Shown: positions 47,695 through 58,525 of the stretch, piece after piece
How positions within the stretch are numbered: the first letter of the stretch is position 1
Layout of the letters: every line of letters starts with the position of its first letter
Program-made: the position numbers and the translations under genes
The notes under the pieces: generated by a model
The model's database searches: none
The model's input: the letters and a program-made list of their open reading frames with translations, nothing else
What the model was told of the DNA's origin: nothing
Source: Cycas panzhihuaensis
Taxonomy: Eukaryota > Cycadophyta
Assembly (NCBI GenBank): GCA_023213395.1
Contig: CM041465.1
Span: 171,685,741-171,749,740, forward strand
DNA: 64,000 nt
Reading direction: 5' to 3'

Positions 47695-48297
47695 GAGTAT
47701 CATTACTCCTCTTTCTTGCCTAGTGTTTCCTTTGTATATCCTATTATGTTCCTCCATGGACGTGTGTGTCGCTCTATTTCTAACCTCACACCTCTCTATC
47801 ACCTCTACTCATAGTGGATGTGTGTGCTCCTGTTAGATATATATCCATGCATGGAAGGAAATATGTGCATCATATAACAAAGCATCTATAACATACATAA
47901 CAAAACATACATGTCATCTGTCGCACATGATATACACATCATCACATATCAAAATGGGGTACCAATTACCCCGTATATATATATATATATATATCAAAAT
48001 CATATGTCACATCATACATATGGGAAACTGGTGTCCTTGCAGGGGGGGTACAATCATATGACTTTATGTATATGACCCCCTAGAGGCTCGTGCTTTCCCC
48101 TACTAAAATCAAATACATGTATCCTACTCTACTGCTACCCCGCTCCTGGGGTACCATCTCCTGGCCTGTGTGATCCCTCTCCTAGGGACCACATCCCTGT
48201 GAGGTCCTCCTATCCTCCACAGCCACTTATTGCTTACCGTTAGAGCCTCTCTTTCACTCTATTATTGTTTATTATCACTGGGATTTCATGTTCACCC
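47695..48297 (+). other. Outer Tat spacer before the second RNase H
   Basis: Non-coding. Aligns in reverse with inner 35710-36180 and then, past the AGG at 48202-48204, with inner 32733-32640. Contains a (TA)n at about 47973-47993 and a run of G near 48042. Confidence 0.75.
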
Positions 48298-48720
48298 ATG
48301 TCCCTCTATATTTTTACTGACGATGGAAACTGCAATAACCTTGGACCTTCTACCACTGCATGGATTCTTCACAGCCCCTCTGGACATGATTTCCTGTGCT
48401 CTGGGATCTTCCTCCCTGAGGCAACCAATAATTAAGCCGAGTACATGACCGTTATTGAAGCCCTTACTAATGCTCTCTATTTCCATAACGAATCTATCAT
48501 TCTGCTTTGTGATTCTCAGGTTGTTGTGTCCCATCTCACCCAAGTTTTCTAGGTACGATGCCCTCACTTGTGAACCCTCGCTTCGGCTGCTAGATCTCTC
48601 TTGGCCCGCTTCTCATCTGTTGACATTCAACACATCCCTTGGGACCTCAATGCTGAGGCGAATGACCTCGTCCACCTCATCCTTGATCATTGCCTCCCTC
48701 TTCTTGGCGACCACCTTTGA
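48298..48720 (+). pseudogene. Outer Tat second, archaeal-type RNase H
   Basis: ATG 48298 starts MSLYIFTDDGNCNNLGPSTT. The family core FTDGxSRGNPGP is degraded here to FTDDGNCNNLGP, though the first Asp stays. AEYMTVIEALTNALYF carries the Glu, and ILLCDSQVVVSHLTQV the second Asp. HIPWDLNAEANDLVHLIL matches the last block, in which the final Asp (family ADxLA) is now Asn. It ends at TGA 48718-48720. Stops after NN and VF are TAA and TAG. Confidence 0.85.
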
Positions 48721-49083
48721 GAGACTTGTTTAGCCAACCCATGCTCAAGTCTCTAGTCTCCTTTATTCTGACCTTCTTGTTTGTCTATTGGGTACCCTCA
48801 TATCACGTGTTGCACTTCAGCAATGGGGGCATCCCCCTCATTGTCTTTCTTCACTTATAGGTTAACTTTTAGATGATGCATAGGTAGCCCCTATGTTGCC
48901 CTCGTCTCCGTCTCCCTTGTCCACACATTCCGCCACAACACTCATTGATGGCCTTGGTCCATATGCTATTCATAGTTTACTTATATATATATATATACAT
49001 GTGTTACTAACGGTTTTTGGTTGTCAGCATTCGCCATCACACTACGCTTTCGAGCGGTGAGGCTTTCTTTGCCAAAGAGGCGA
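48721..49083 (+). other. Outer Tat region before the 3' LTR
   Basis: No gene. Contains a short (TA)n near 48982 and, at the end, GTGAGGCTTTC and AAAGAGGCGA, the probable polypurine tract directly before TGTTCC. Confidence 0.6.
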
Positions 49084-51719
49084 TGTTCCAGCCACGGGAA
49101 TGGACTTGAGATGCATTGACTCAGGTAAGCTCAGGTATATGTTCTTGCTCCTCTCCTCACTCTTGTTTGACTAAGGTTGTTTAGTACAGATTGCCTGACG
49201 TATGCTTACCTGCCATTTGCATGACTGCATTACTTTCTTATCTGATCACACTACTTGCACCTACTGCACGCCACTCAGCCTATGACGACCCACCGTGGGG
49301 GCACTCCTTAGTGAGTGCTACACCCCATATGGCGCTCAGCCACCCGCATCATCTCCACATACCCTCAGGCACCTTAGTCAGTCGCATCTCACCCATGATG
49401 GTGTCCTGCCCATACTTTGATTCACCTTCCAAGTATGATAGGACCCCTGGTTGAGACCTGTCCTTCTCTTTTAACCACCTGTCGGTTATCTGGGCACTGA
49501 TTCCTAGCTTGTTCAACTCTAACATACTCCTTGTTTGGCTTCATACCCCATTTCTGACATGATTTTGGCCTACAGGTCCGCACTGCTATAAACTTAGTGG
49601 TACCGTGATATTTACTGCGGTACCACGATGTTTACTGCAGTACAACTGTTTGAATTTATTTTTTAAAATAGACGCAACAGTTCTTGCTCTTTTTGCAGAA
49701 CTGTCACGTGGCATCCGCACCTTTTGACTTCCCTGTGACTCCAAATATTCACTTAGGGTTAGTGGAAGATAAAAACCAAAAAGTCAATCATTTTGCTCTC
49801 TTCTTCCTCTATTTTTGATTGCACTCCTACAACTCTCCATTACCTACTGTAAAAAGGCATACTCTTTGGCTGCTACTCTTCCTACAGGGGATTGTTGCTA
49901 CATCCTAGGCTTAGCACCAGTAGCTCAGGCCTCCTCTTGCAGGTTCACACGGTGGAAAGAAGAGCATTCACAAGAACTCTCTAAGGCAAAGCTCCAAGGT
50001 CTCAACACCATAGTGGTTTTCTCACAATGGCCTCTCCTCCAAACTAGCCTCCAAAGCCTGCTAAATGCGAGTTCTTTCTTCTATTTTTCAGCAAGAATAA
50101 ACTCCTATTCTCTTCTGTAAGGTACTCCTTAATAGTTGCTCTCAGATTCATGTTCTTCCCTTTATCTTTTTATGGACAGTGCTTGGTATATTTATTTTTC
50201 TTAACTTTGTACCCATTTAGCATTAGCTATTTGCACCTTGTGTTATAATGCTTCCCTTCATTTTCTTGCAAGTCCACTTTAAGGTGGCTATACAAAGGGG
50301 GTGACACAAGGAAAAGTGAAGGGAGAAAGGTGGGGTTAGTCCCCCTTGCTGACCTTCTCCCCAAGGGTCCAAACCCTTCTTTTCCTTCCCCTTACACTTA
50401 TTGTCTCCCTTGAAGCTAGGCTAGGGACTTGGGAGCCTATCTCTAAATCTGAACCAGCATTGGTAGCCCCTTGCCACGCTGGTTTTAGATCCATATTGGC
50501 TAGTTTTGGGCACCACATAAGCCCCAAAACTGCTCCCGATTAGTTCATGACCCGTAGCATATCCCAACTGGACAATCTGCTGCTCATAGCACCTTGTCCC
50601 TTGGGTGTGCTTACACATCATTTCGCTAGTTTTTCCCCTCTTATGCCTGCTACACTACACAATCAATATAGTTTATTTCTCTTTCCCTAAGGCCACGTGG
50701 GGATTTTCATGGGTGAGCTAGCCATTCCAAGGCTAACTCTTTTGCTTTGGGTACTAGTTGGTGTGGTTGCTTATTGGAGTCTCGTTTAGAGTTCTTTGGA
50801 GTAATGTGTACGTGTTCTTGATTTAGTTTGATTTCAGCTCCTTTATATTTACATATATATATATATAGTAGATATATTTGGTATCCCCTCTTCCGAGAGG
50901 GAGAAACTTACATGTTTTGACTGACAGGTTTTGTGATAACAGAGATACACACGAGATGAGCTGGTTAACAGGTTAGTCTCTTGTTAGTTGCTTTTCTTCA
51001 TTTCCCTTTTTTGCTGCTTTGCCTTACTTTACTTCTCTCGTATACTTTAGGGAGGTAAGTTAGCCCCTTTGACTGCTCACGGCAACCATCGCCGGCTGGT
51101 CTCACCTACATGACAAGTTGGAGCAGGAAGCCACGTAAAGTAATGAGAATTGCAAAACTTCATTCGCATGCCATATCTAGGTATTCGTCTTTTCTCTTTT
51201 GTCTTTTCCTATAGCATTTTTTCCCAATGCATATGTTTGCATATAAAAACACATAGGAAATAGAAAAATGGAAGGAATACATATTTACATTTGCATATCT
51301 TTTATTCATAATTATTTTTATTATGTGTAGGTAGTTTTTTCCTTGAATGTGAGCCACTCGTCCCTTACTTCTTTAATTAGCCCACACGTAGAATATTTTA
51401 TTACACACACCCCACCTACACGTCGCCTTCTCTCTTCCTTGAGAAGACGCGACCCTTTAGGTCCCTTCTCCCTCTTCCTGGCCATCTAAGGGGTAGGAGG
51501 GCCTTACCTTTTGGGGATGACCCAAGGCCTTGCCTTGTGTCCCCCTCCCAAGATTACCTTGAAGCAATTAGGTGCCATTTGTAGGTCCTGAATCCACGCT
51601 CCAGCACACGGATGCCCTGCGTGGTGATTCCTTACCGATTGATCTGACTCTCAACCTGACTCAGCTTTATATAGTCATATCTTGCTAAACGTAGGAGACC
51701 ACCCCACATAAGTATTTTA
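49084..51719 (+). mobile_element. 3' LTR of the outer Tat element
   Basis: Collinear with 23928-26589. Starts TGTTCCAGCC and ends GTATTTTA, where the other copy ends GCATTTCA, so here the terminal CA has become TA. Point differences to the 5' LTR are spread evenly, many of C-T or G-A type. Confidence 0.93.
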
Positions 51720-51724
51720 AATTT
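51720..51724. repeat. Target-site duplication of the outer Tat element, right
   Basis: AATTT against AATTC at 23923-23927. Confidence 0.85.
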
Positions 51725-52560
51725 GTACTAATCATTTTTGATACTATCCTCATTTATAACAAAACATGGAGAGAACATGTGGAACACCTGAGATTAGTCC
51801 TAGAAATTTTAGCAAAATGTTTATTCTTTACAAATAAGAAAAAATGCTCTTTTGGCCAACAAGAACTCAAATACCTCGGTCATATCATTACTCCAAATGG
51901 AATCAAGGTTGACCCCAAGAAGGTCCAAGCAATAATAGAATGGCCAGCACCAAAGAATATCACAGGAGTTCGTAGCTTCCTAAGAGCAACCGGATACCTC
52001 AGGAAATTCATAAGAGGATATGCTAACATAGCAGCTCCACTTACAGATATGATAAAAAAGGATGCTTTCACATGGAACAAAATGACCAACAAAGCCTTTG
52101 AAGAACTAAAAGGCACAATGGTAAGAGCCCCAGTTTTAGCAGTCCCAAACTTCTCAAAACCATTCATCTTGGAATGCGATGCTTCAGGGTTTGGCATAGG
52201 AGCTGTCCTATTACAAGACAAAAGACCGATAGTGTATGAGAGCAAGAAATTGAATAATAGAGAAAAGTTAAAGCCTATCTATGATAAGGAGATACTAGCC
52301 ATAATGCACACGATCAACCAATGGAGACAATATTTATTAGGTAGCTCCTTCCAGGTACGAACATACCATGACAGTCTCAAATATTTCTTAAATCAGAAGG
52401 CACTGTTAGATGAACAACAAAAGTGGGTGAGCAAATTATAAGCATTCAATTTCTCCATTGTATACAAAAAGGGCAAAGATAATGTCATAGCAGATGCCCT
52501 CTCAAGAATTCCAGAAGAAACTCACAAGAAACTAGCACTACGTACAATATTAGTGGCTAC
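51725..52560 (+). pseudogene. pol: Chromovirus A RT C-terminal part and RNase H
   Basis: Resumes at VLIIFDTILIYNK: the catalytic box, where FDDI is expected, reads FDTI, so the second Asp is lost. Then WREHVEHLRLVLEIL and GHIITPNGIKVDPKKVQAII (RT end, 51779-52441 open for 220 codons). RNase H: FILECDASGFGIGAVLLQDK (Asp), PIYDKEILAIMHTINQWRQY (Glu), VRTYHDSLKYFLNQ (family TDHxSLKY, here Tyr for Asp). Ends in KKGKDNVIADALSRI, the usual RNase H/connection block. Confidence 0.92.
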
Positions 52561-53780
52561 TCCAGCCTGGCATGAGACATTAAAGAAGGAATACGACACT
52601 GATCTGAAGTACAAACAATTGATTGACAAAGTAAGGAAGGACAAAACTGGCTCATATGAGATACAACAGGGAATAATACTCAGGAAAGGAAAGATCTGTA
52701 TTCCTAGAAGATTAGGGCTAAAGGAGATAATATTACAAGAAGGCCATTCCACACTGATAGCAGGTCACACAGGGATTGACAAGACATACAGGAAGATAAG
52801 AGCTTCATTTTATTAGAAAGGATTAAAAACAGGCATTCAAAAGTTTGTGGCAGAATGTGATACCTGTCAACGAAATAGGATTGAATGCATAAAAACACCA
52901 GGGTTACTCCAGCCATTGCCAATGCCAGAATAAAAATAGGATGAAATATCCATGGATTTTATAACTGGATTACCCTGCTCTAAAGGAAAGGATACAATTC
53001 TAGTCATCATAGATCGCCTCACTAAATATGGCCACTTCAGAGGATTGAAACTGATAGCTAAGGCCATTGACGTGGCAGAACTATATATGAAGGAGATCCA
53101 TAGGTTGTATGGTTTTTCGAAAGCAATTGTAAGTGACTATGACCCAAAATTTACTAGTAAATTTTGGTAAGATCTATTCAAAATTGCAGGCATAAAACAT
53201 AAGATGAGCACATCATACCATCCTCAGATGGATGGGCGAACATAGATTGTCAATAAATGCTTAGAAGGATACTTGAGAAACTTCTGCTCAGACAAACAAA
53301 AGTAATGGCATCAATGGTGACATTTAGCAGAATGGTGGTACAACACCACATATCATTCTTCAACAAAATTGACACCTTTCTAGGCTTTGTATGGCTACAT
53401 GCCACCATCATTATTAACCTAGAATAGACCTTCACAGGTCTAGGTAGTCGAAGAACATCAGAAGCAAAGGGAGGAAACCATAAGCAAATTGAAGGATAAC
53501 CTAGCAATTGCACAAAATAGAATGAAACAATAGGCTGACCTAAACCACTCAGAACGATAATTTGAAGTAGGAGATTGGTTCTTCTTATGCCTTCAACCAT
53601 ACAAATATATATCCTTACAGAAAAGAAATAATCAAAAGCTAGCACCTTGATACTTTGGTCCTTACAAAGTCACTTCCAAAGTAGGTGAAGTCACCTACCA
53701 GTTAGAACTCCTAGAAAACACAAAGATTCACAATGTTTTCCATGTATCCTGTCTAAAGAAGAAAATTGGGGAAAAGATCA
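52561..53780 (+). pseudogene. pol: Chromovirus A integrase
   Basis: H2C2 finger complete: GHSTLIAGHTGIDKTYRKI and CDTCQRNRIEC. Core: Asp in ISMDFITGLPCSKGKDTILV, Asp in AIVSDYDPKFTSKFW; the third catalytic residue, in QxDGQTExVN, is a TAG in QMDGRT-stop-IVNKCLEGY near 53245. The C-terminal part has KVTSKVGEVTYQLELLENTK and IHNVFHVSCLKKKI, the GPY/F and following blocks. Stops follow about every 20-60 codons past 53170. Confidence 0.9.
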
Positions 53781-53814
53781 TTCCTCAATCCAACATACCA
53801 GATCTTAATGAGGA

Positions 53815-53985
53815 ATGAAGGATGACGCTAGAACCTAAAGGAATCTTACAATCCCGTACCTAATCTCTTAGGTCCAGACAGATCAAAGAGCACCTAATCA
53901 AATAGAAGAACCTGGATATTGAAGACTCTACTTAGGAAAACGACGAATGGTTAAAACAATTTCTGAGCCTACTAGTGCTTTGAGG
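53815..53985 (+). pseudogene. pol: Chromovirus A chromodomain
   Basis: LEPKGILQSRT, SLRSRQIKEHLIK, then NLDIEDST and ENDEWLKQF, with TAG or TAA where the aromatic Trp residues stand (W in LIKWKNL and STWEN). Chromodomains at the integrase end bind histone H3 methyl-lysine marks and direct insertion to heterochromatin. This domain defines the chromovirus branch. Confidence 0.8.
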
Positions 53986-53998
53986 GCAAAGCACAATT

Positions 53999-54012
53999 TC
54001 AAGGGGAGGGGA
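53999..54012 (+). other. Polypurine tract of chromovirus A
   Basis: The purine run AAGGGGAGGGGA immediately before the 3' LTR; it primes plus-strand DNA. Chromovirus B has TAGGGGAGGGG in the same place on its strand. Confidence 0.8.
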
Positions 54013-54014
54013 CT

Positions 54015-54634
54015 TGTAAAACTCCAAAATATGGTCAAAGGTATAGCATATGAACATTCAAATGAAAGGCTTCTAAACGACGATTCCAACGATTCAGACG
54101 AAAGTCAATTTTGACATCTCTATTAAAAGTTATGACCATTTAAAGACATCCTGCCAGTTTTTTGAGAAGTTCTGGCCAACTTCTCATGATTATATTGGGC
54201 ACACTACTCCCTACTCTAGCCAACTTCATTTTGTCCTAGTTTATGTGCCTATATATAAGGACTTCGAGATCATTCAAAATTATCCATTCATGAAGCTTTC
54301 TCCTCTTTATTTTCAGCCTTAAGGCAAGTGCAGATTTTCGGCCTTAGGGATGCAAATTCTGGGAGGATCCCCACCTCAAAGGGTTTGGTGATTGTTGCAG
54401 GTAGTACAGGTACTCTGTTGGAACTCTACTTATATTTTATACATTTTGGTATCATATTTTTGTATTTAACCTATAATTAGAGATATAATTTTGGATCAAA
54501 AGGTGTTTGCCATTTGTGAATTCACTCTATTTGGTTTTAGCATTTGTGGACTTTTTCTCTATTATTATTTTGTGTCTGTGAATTCACCCTACTCTGCTCT
54601 ATTTTCTGTCCAATTGGGTAAAGGACTCCCTACA
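54015..54634 (+). mobile_element. 3' LTR of chromovirus A
   Basis: 620 bp, TGTAAAACTCC to CCTACA. Contains the TATA-like CTATATATAAGG near 54250 that the 5' LTR has lost. Confidence 0.94.
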
Positions 54635-54639
54635 TGGTG
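54635..54639. repeat. Target-site duplication of chromovirus A, right
   Basis: TGGTG against TGGTA at 21202-21206. Confidence 0.7.
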
Positions 54640-55555
54640 ACACAAGAAGCATGCTACATAGATATTGGAAAAGGACAATAATATTGTAAATACTTTTATT
54701 ACTCAATATTTAAATCCTTTTTTTTTTATACATACCATCCTTATGTATGGAGTTATATTTCCACATAAAAGATGAGATTTATAAGAGTAATGGTTTCTTT
54801 TATTTTACACTTAGTAGATGTAAGTTTTAGAGGAGCAAAAATGAATGAATTCTCACCTCCACCTCTACCATAGTAGAAGTCAACATATGCTATAAGATTG
54901 TGGTAGGTTCTCATTTCATTATAGTTTATTTTATCAATTTCATATCGTATTTCCCATTTATATTATTTAATATATATATAATTTTATATATAGTTATGTA
55001 TAATTTGGTGGCTATCTAATATTTTCATGGTTTTAGAGTGATGGCACATCGTTATTTGGTGCTCACTATATCTTTCTCTATTATTAACTAAGAAATTATT
55101 CATACTTTTAGTCATACCTTTAAATCTTGGATAAAGATTTTTATAAATTTGGTATTATAATAAGGTTTAGGTGAATAGATTTACCTTGTCTTAAGTACAT
55201 ATAATAGTCAACAAGATCCATATATAAGAGGAAGGGAATTATACTAGATAACCCACCACTTTATCCACCTACAAAGATAGGAGAAACTAGACTTACAACC
55301 ATAATGAAGTAGATGAGAAATGGATATGATAGCCAAGAGGAAGATTATCCTAGAATCTAAGCATTCAAGCAAGTGTGGCCTTATACACAAGTGTGTGCAC
55401 ATGCATGCATATATCTTAGTAATAAATCATAAAAATTTAAAAGGATATATAAGGTTGGCCAAAATATATAAAATTAATATTTAAAGTAATTCTAATCAAG
55501 TTATATATATTCCATTATATACACATAAAACTAAAATCAAAGTGTCTAATTTATG
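54640..55555. other. AT-rich DNA, no gene recognised
   Basis: Continues the flank interrupted at 21206. Short (TA)n and poly-T stretches only. Confidence 0.4.
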
Positions 55556-55559
55556 AAAA

Positions 55560-56018
55560 TCAAATCAAAGGTAGGTAAGGGTTATGACATCTAATAGGCT
55601 AGTCTTGAAAAGACCTAAATGGGATGCACCAAACCTTAATGGTTCTTCAACTTTAAGCATAAAACATAGGGAATATGGTAGACAAGCTTTAATTTATTAA
55701 CAATGGAGACCATATTATAACTTATATTGCTTGAGCGCACGTTGAGCACAAATGGACACCAATAAGGAGTGCTAAAGTATGATCTCTCAAGGATGAAAAC
55801 AAGACTCAACAACTATTCTTTGTAAAAGTTAACCTTAAATAGACATATAAGGCCTCTTTACAACAAATCTCATTAATAGAAAAATTGACTTCAAATTCTT
55901 TTGGTAGGCATAAGTGGCCAATTCATACAAATTAATAACTAACACTAACCCTTTGATGACTAACACTCTAAGTGATATGTTAACTCACTCTACTTATAAA
56001 GGGTGAACATGTAGTAGA
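55560..56018 (-). mobile_element. Probable 3' LTR remnant of chromovirus B
   Basis: Read on the minus strand, it follows a polypurine tract (TAGGGGAGGG at 56030-56021), then reaches TGTTCACCC at 56009 and a TATA-like TATATGTCTATTTAAGG. The far end is not defined and no partner LTR was found near 62.5 kb. Confidence 0.4.
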
Positions 56019-56059
56019 TCCCCTCCCCTAAGATGTTGAGTCCTCAAAGCTAATAAGGA

Positions 56060-56165
56060 GATGAAAGTGCTACTTAATAAATTATATTGGCTTCCATGTT
56101 GCTTCATCTAGCTCACAACTGGCCCATTGTACCAAATATTCAAAAATGGTTTGTTTCTCATGTGT
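56060..56165 (-). pseudogene. pol: Chromovirus B chromodomain
   Basis: One minus-strand frame reads HEKQTIFEYLVQWASCELDE then ATWKPI. The YLVxW and ATWE-like blocks are the two best conserved parts of gypsy chromodomains. It ends just before the polypurine tract. Confidence 0.75.
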
Positions 56166-56399
56166 TGGTGGCTATTAGGAAGAATGTGGTTAGGGGGAAT
56201 AGTGAGATGTTATTCTTCATCTAAAACTAGTAAAGTAGATTAGGGTATTATGCTTTAGTCAAGGTGTTTCTTAAGGAAAGAAACATGGGACATAATTTAG
56301 ATTTTGGTTTTAGGGAGTGGGGGAGGGGATGTAAGTTTAGAAGCATAGGCAATTTCATTAATACATTGAAGGATTTTATAAGGGCCATAGTAATAAGGT

Positions 56400-57450
56400 C
56401 TTAGCTTTTGATTTCTATAATATTTAAGGGATTGCTATTTGTATGGTTGAAGGTGAAGGAAGATGAAATCACCTATAATAAAATATTAATCTGAGCAGTG
56501 GTAGTTAGTGAGTTATCTCATGTGATTTTGGATGAATACTAGATTTTGTTTAAGTGTATGAAGGATTTGGTCTATATCTTAAAGCTTTTGTTATAACATT
56601 ATAGTTTTAAGATTGGTAGCCAAGTTGTGATATAATGGAGGAGGATATTCGTAGAGGGCCATGAAGGGTAAAATAATTGAGTGGTGGGATAAGTTGTACC
56701 AATATTCAGTAAGAGCTAGCCATGAGGTCTGGTTATGTTAATGTTTTGAAGTAAAACACCTTAGATAAGTTTCTAATGTCTTATTTAAAACTTTTGATTG
56801 ACCATTAGTTTATGGGTGGTAAGTAAAGCTTATATTAAAGGAAGTCCCAAAAGCTTAAAAAAGTTCTTGCCAAAATGCAATAGTAAATTTCGGGTCCTAA
56901 TCACATACTATTATTGAAGGGAAGCCATAGAGGTGAAAAATAGATTGAATATAGATTTCCACCAAGTGACGAGCTTTATATGAGGTATGAACAACTAGGA
57001 AGTATACATACTTGATGAATCTACTGACAACCACCTATATAGAATAAAAAATTGTAGATATTAGTAAGCTAGTGATAAAATCCATGGTAATATCTTACTA
57101 TTTACCTTGTGGTGTATGGAGGGGTTGAAGAAGATTAGGTTAGGCCTTTATTTTAACCCTATTCCTTTGGTACACATTGCATTCAAAGATAAATAAGAGG
57201 ATCAAGGCTTTTATGTTTGACTAATGAAAATTTGACCAAATACGATGATAGGTTTTATCAAATCTTGAGTGGCCTCTAAGGGGAGTGGAATGATATTCTA
57301 AAAAAGTTATTGGGATAAATGATGAAGTGGGGTGGTCAAATGTACAATTTTGATATAATAGTTAGGAGTTATATAAAGACCAGTCTTTTTAGGAGTGGAC
57401 CTTAGAGGCCCATTTATCAAAATCTTCTTATGCGCTATTCTTAGCTATTA
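56400..57450 (-). pseudogene. pol: Chromovirus B integrase
   Basis: Core blocks on the minus strand: SRFIKYVYFLVVHTSYKARH, IYIQSIFHLYGFPSIIVCD, DPKFTIAFWQELFQAFGTS, FNISFTYHPQTNGQSKVLNK (stops at Gln read through) and LETYLRCF. The Asp of the IVCDxDPKF block is kept; the Glu of GQTExVN is Lys here. GDFIFLHLQPYK and YYGPYKIL mark the C-terminal domain. Confidence 0.8.
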
Positions 57451-58509
57451 GGTCTTCTAACCATAATGGTTTGGGCATGGAGATTGTATGGATGATTGAT
57501 TTAGTGGGCAATGCCTCTATTAAAAGATAGGAAAGGACATCAATGATAACATTCTCTTTTGCCTCTTGCATGAGACCTCAAAAATAAAGACATACAAACG
57601 ATCAATCCATTTTTCTTACTCTTCAAAGAAGGCTAGTTGGTCAAGTCAACAATGAAGGTTATTATGGTTAATTAAGGGAGTGAAGTTAGAGCCCAAAATA
57701 TATTAGCACCACTTATTAATAGCATGTAAGATAGCTTTCATTTCTTTTTGATATGTGGATAAGTGACATTTATGATATTTAAGTTTTCTACTTTCAAATA
57801 CTATAGGATAAAAGTCTTTCATAAGAATGACACTTAAACTAGAACTCAAGGAATCACATTTCAATTAGAAAGGCTATAAGAAATTAGAGGTAGCTAAAAC
57901 AAGGGTAGAAATCATGACAACCTTAAGGTTGTCAAAGGATAAGTTTACTTCTAGAGACCATAGAAAGGTGTCTTTTCAGAGTAAGTTTGTTAGCATGGTA
58001 GTAGTAAAGGCATAATTTCAAATAAACTAATGACAAAACCTTATAAGACCCAAGAAATCTCTAAGTTGGGTTAGATTTTTGGGTTTTGGCTAGGTGGTGA
58101 TGATAGAAATTTTGTTTGGGTTAACCCAAACTCCATCTAATGAAATGATATTGCTCAAATACTAAAGCTCAAAATTTTTAGACCTATATTTAGATAACTT
58201 GGTATAAAGTGTATAATGATTGAGGATCTGAAGAATGTTCTCTAGATGTTAGAGGTAAGTTTATAAATTTAGGCTATACACTGAGATGTCATCAAATAAA
58301 ATAATAACAAATTTTTGAAGATATAGTGCAAAGATTTCATTCATCAAGGCCTAGAATGTTGCCAGAGTATTGTAAAAATCAAAAGGCATTACTTGAAATT
58401 TGAAGTGCCCATGATTCATATGAAAAGTAATTTTAGGGTGATAAAAATTTGATAGTACTTAGATTGAGGGTTTAGCTTAGAAAAAAATGTGCCCCCATGT
58501 ATCTCATTA
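57451..58509 (-). pseudogene. pol: Chromovirus B RT C-terminal part and RNase H
   Basis: Starts at IPNEIHGGTFFSKLN right at the LINE target site. FALYLQKFVIILFDDISVYS holds the catalytic FDD. LSNIISLDGVWVNPNKISII and LTQLRDFLGL are the RT end. RNase H: LKCDSLSSSLSVILMKDFYP, RKLKYHKCHLSTYQKEMKAI and LHAINKWC. About one stop every 20 codons. Confidence 0.8.
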
Positions 58510-58525
58510 GGTATATCATTAATTT
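58510..58525. repeat. Target-site duplication of the LINE, left
   Basis: GGTATATCATTAATTT. The right copy at 60388-60403 has one difference (GGTATATCATTGATTT). The length is typical for target-primed reverse transcription. Confidence 0.85.

Larger units (their letters stand above)
23928..51719 (+). mobile_element. Outer Tat-lineage Ty3/gypsy element, non-autonomous, middle level of the nest
   Basis: LTRs of 2662 and 2636 bp flank a Tat-type primer site, gag, protease and an archaeal-type RNase H on the plus strand. RT, classical RNase H and integrase, expected between protease and spacer, are missing. Excluding the inner insertion the element is about 11 kb. Long LTRs, the primer site and the extra RNase H all point to the Tat lineage. 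It sits in the RT of chromovirus A. Confidence 0.92.
21207..54634 (+). mobile_element. Ty3/gypsy chromovirus A, outermost level of the nest
   Basis: LTRs at 21207-21665 and 54015-54634 start TGTA and end ACA. Primer site, gag, protease, RT, RNase H, integrase, chromodomain and polypurine tract follow in the Ty3/gypsy order on the plus strand. The footprint is 33.4 kb, but 27.8 kb of it is the outer Tat element inserted in RT, so the element itself is about 5.6 kb, a normal chromovirus length. Every gene carries stops. Confidence 0.93.
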
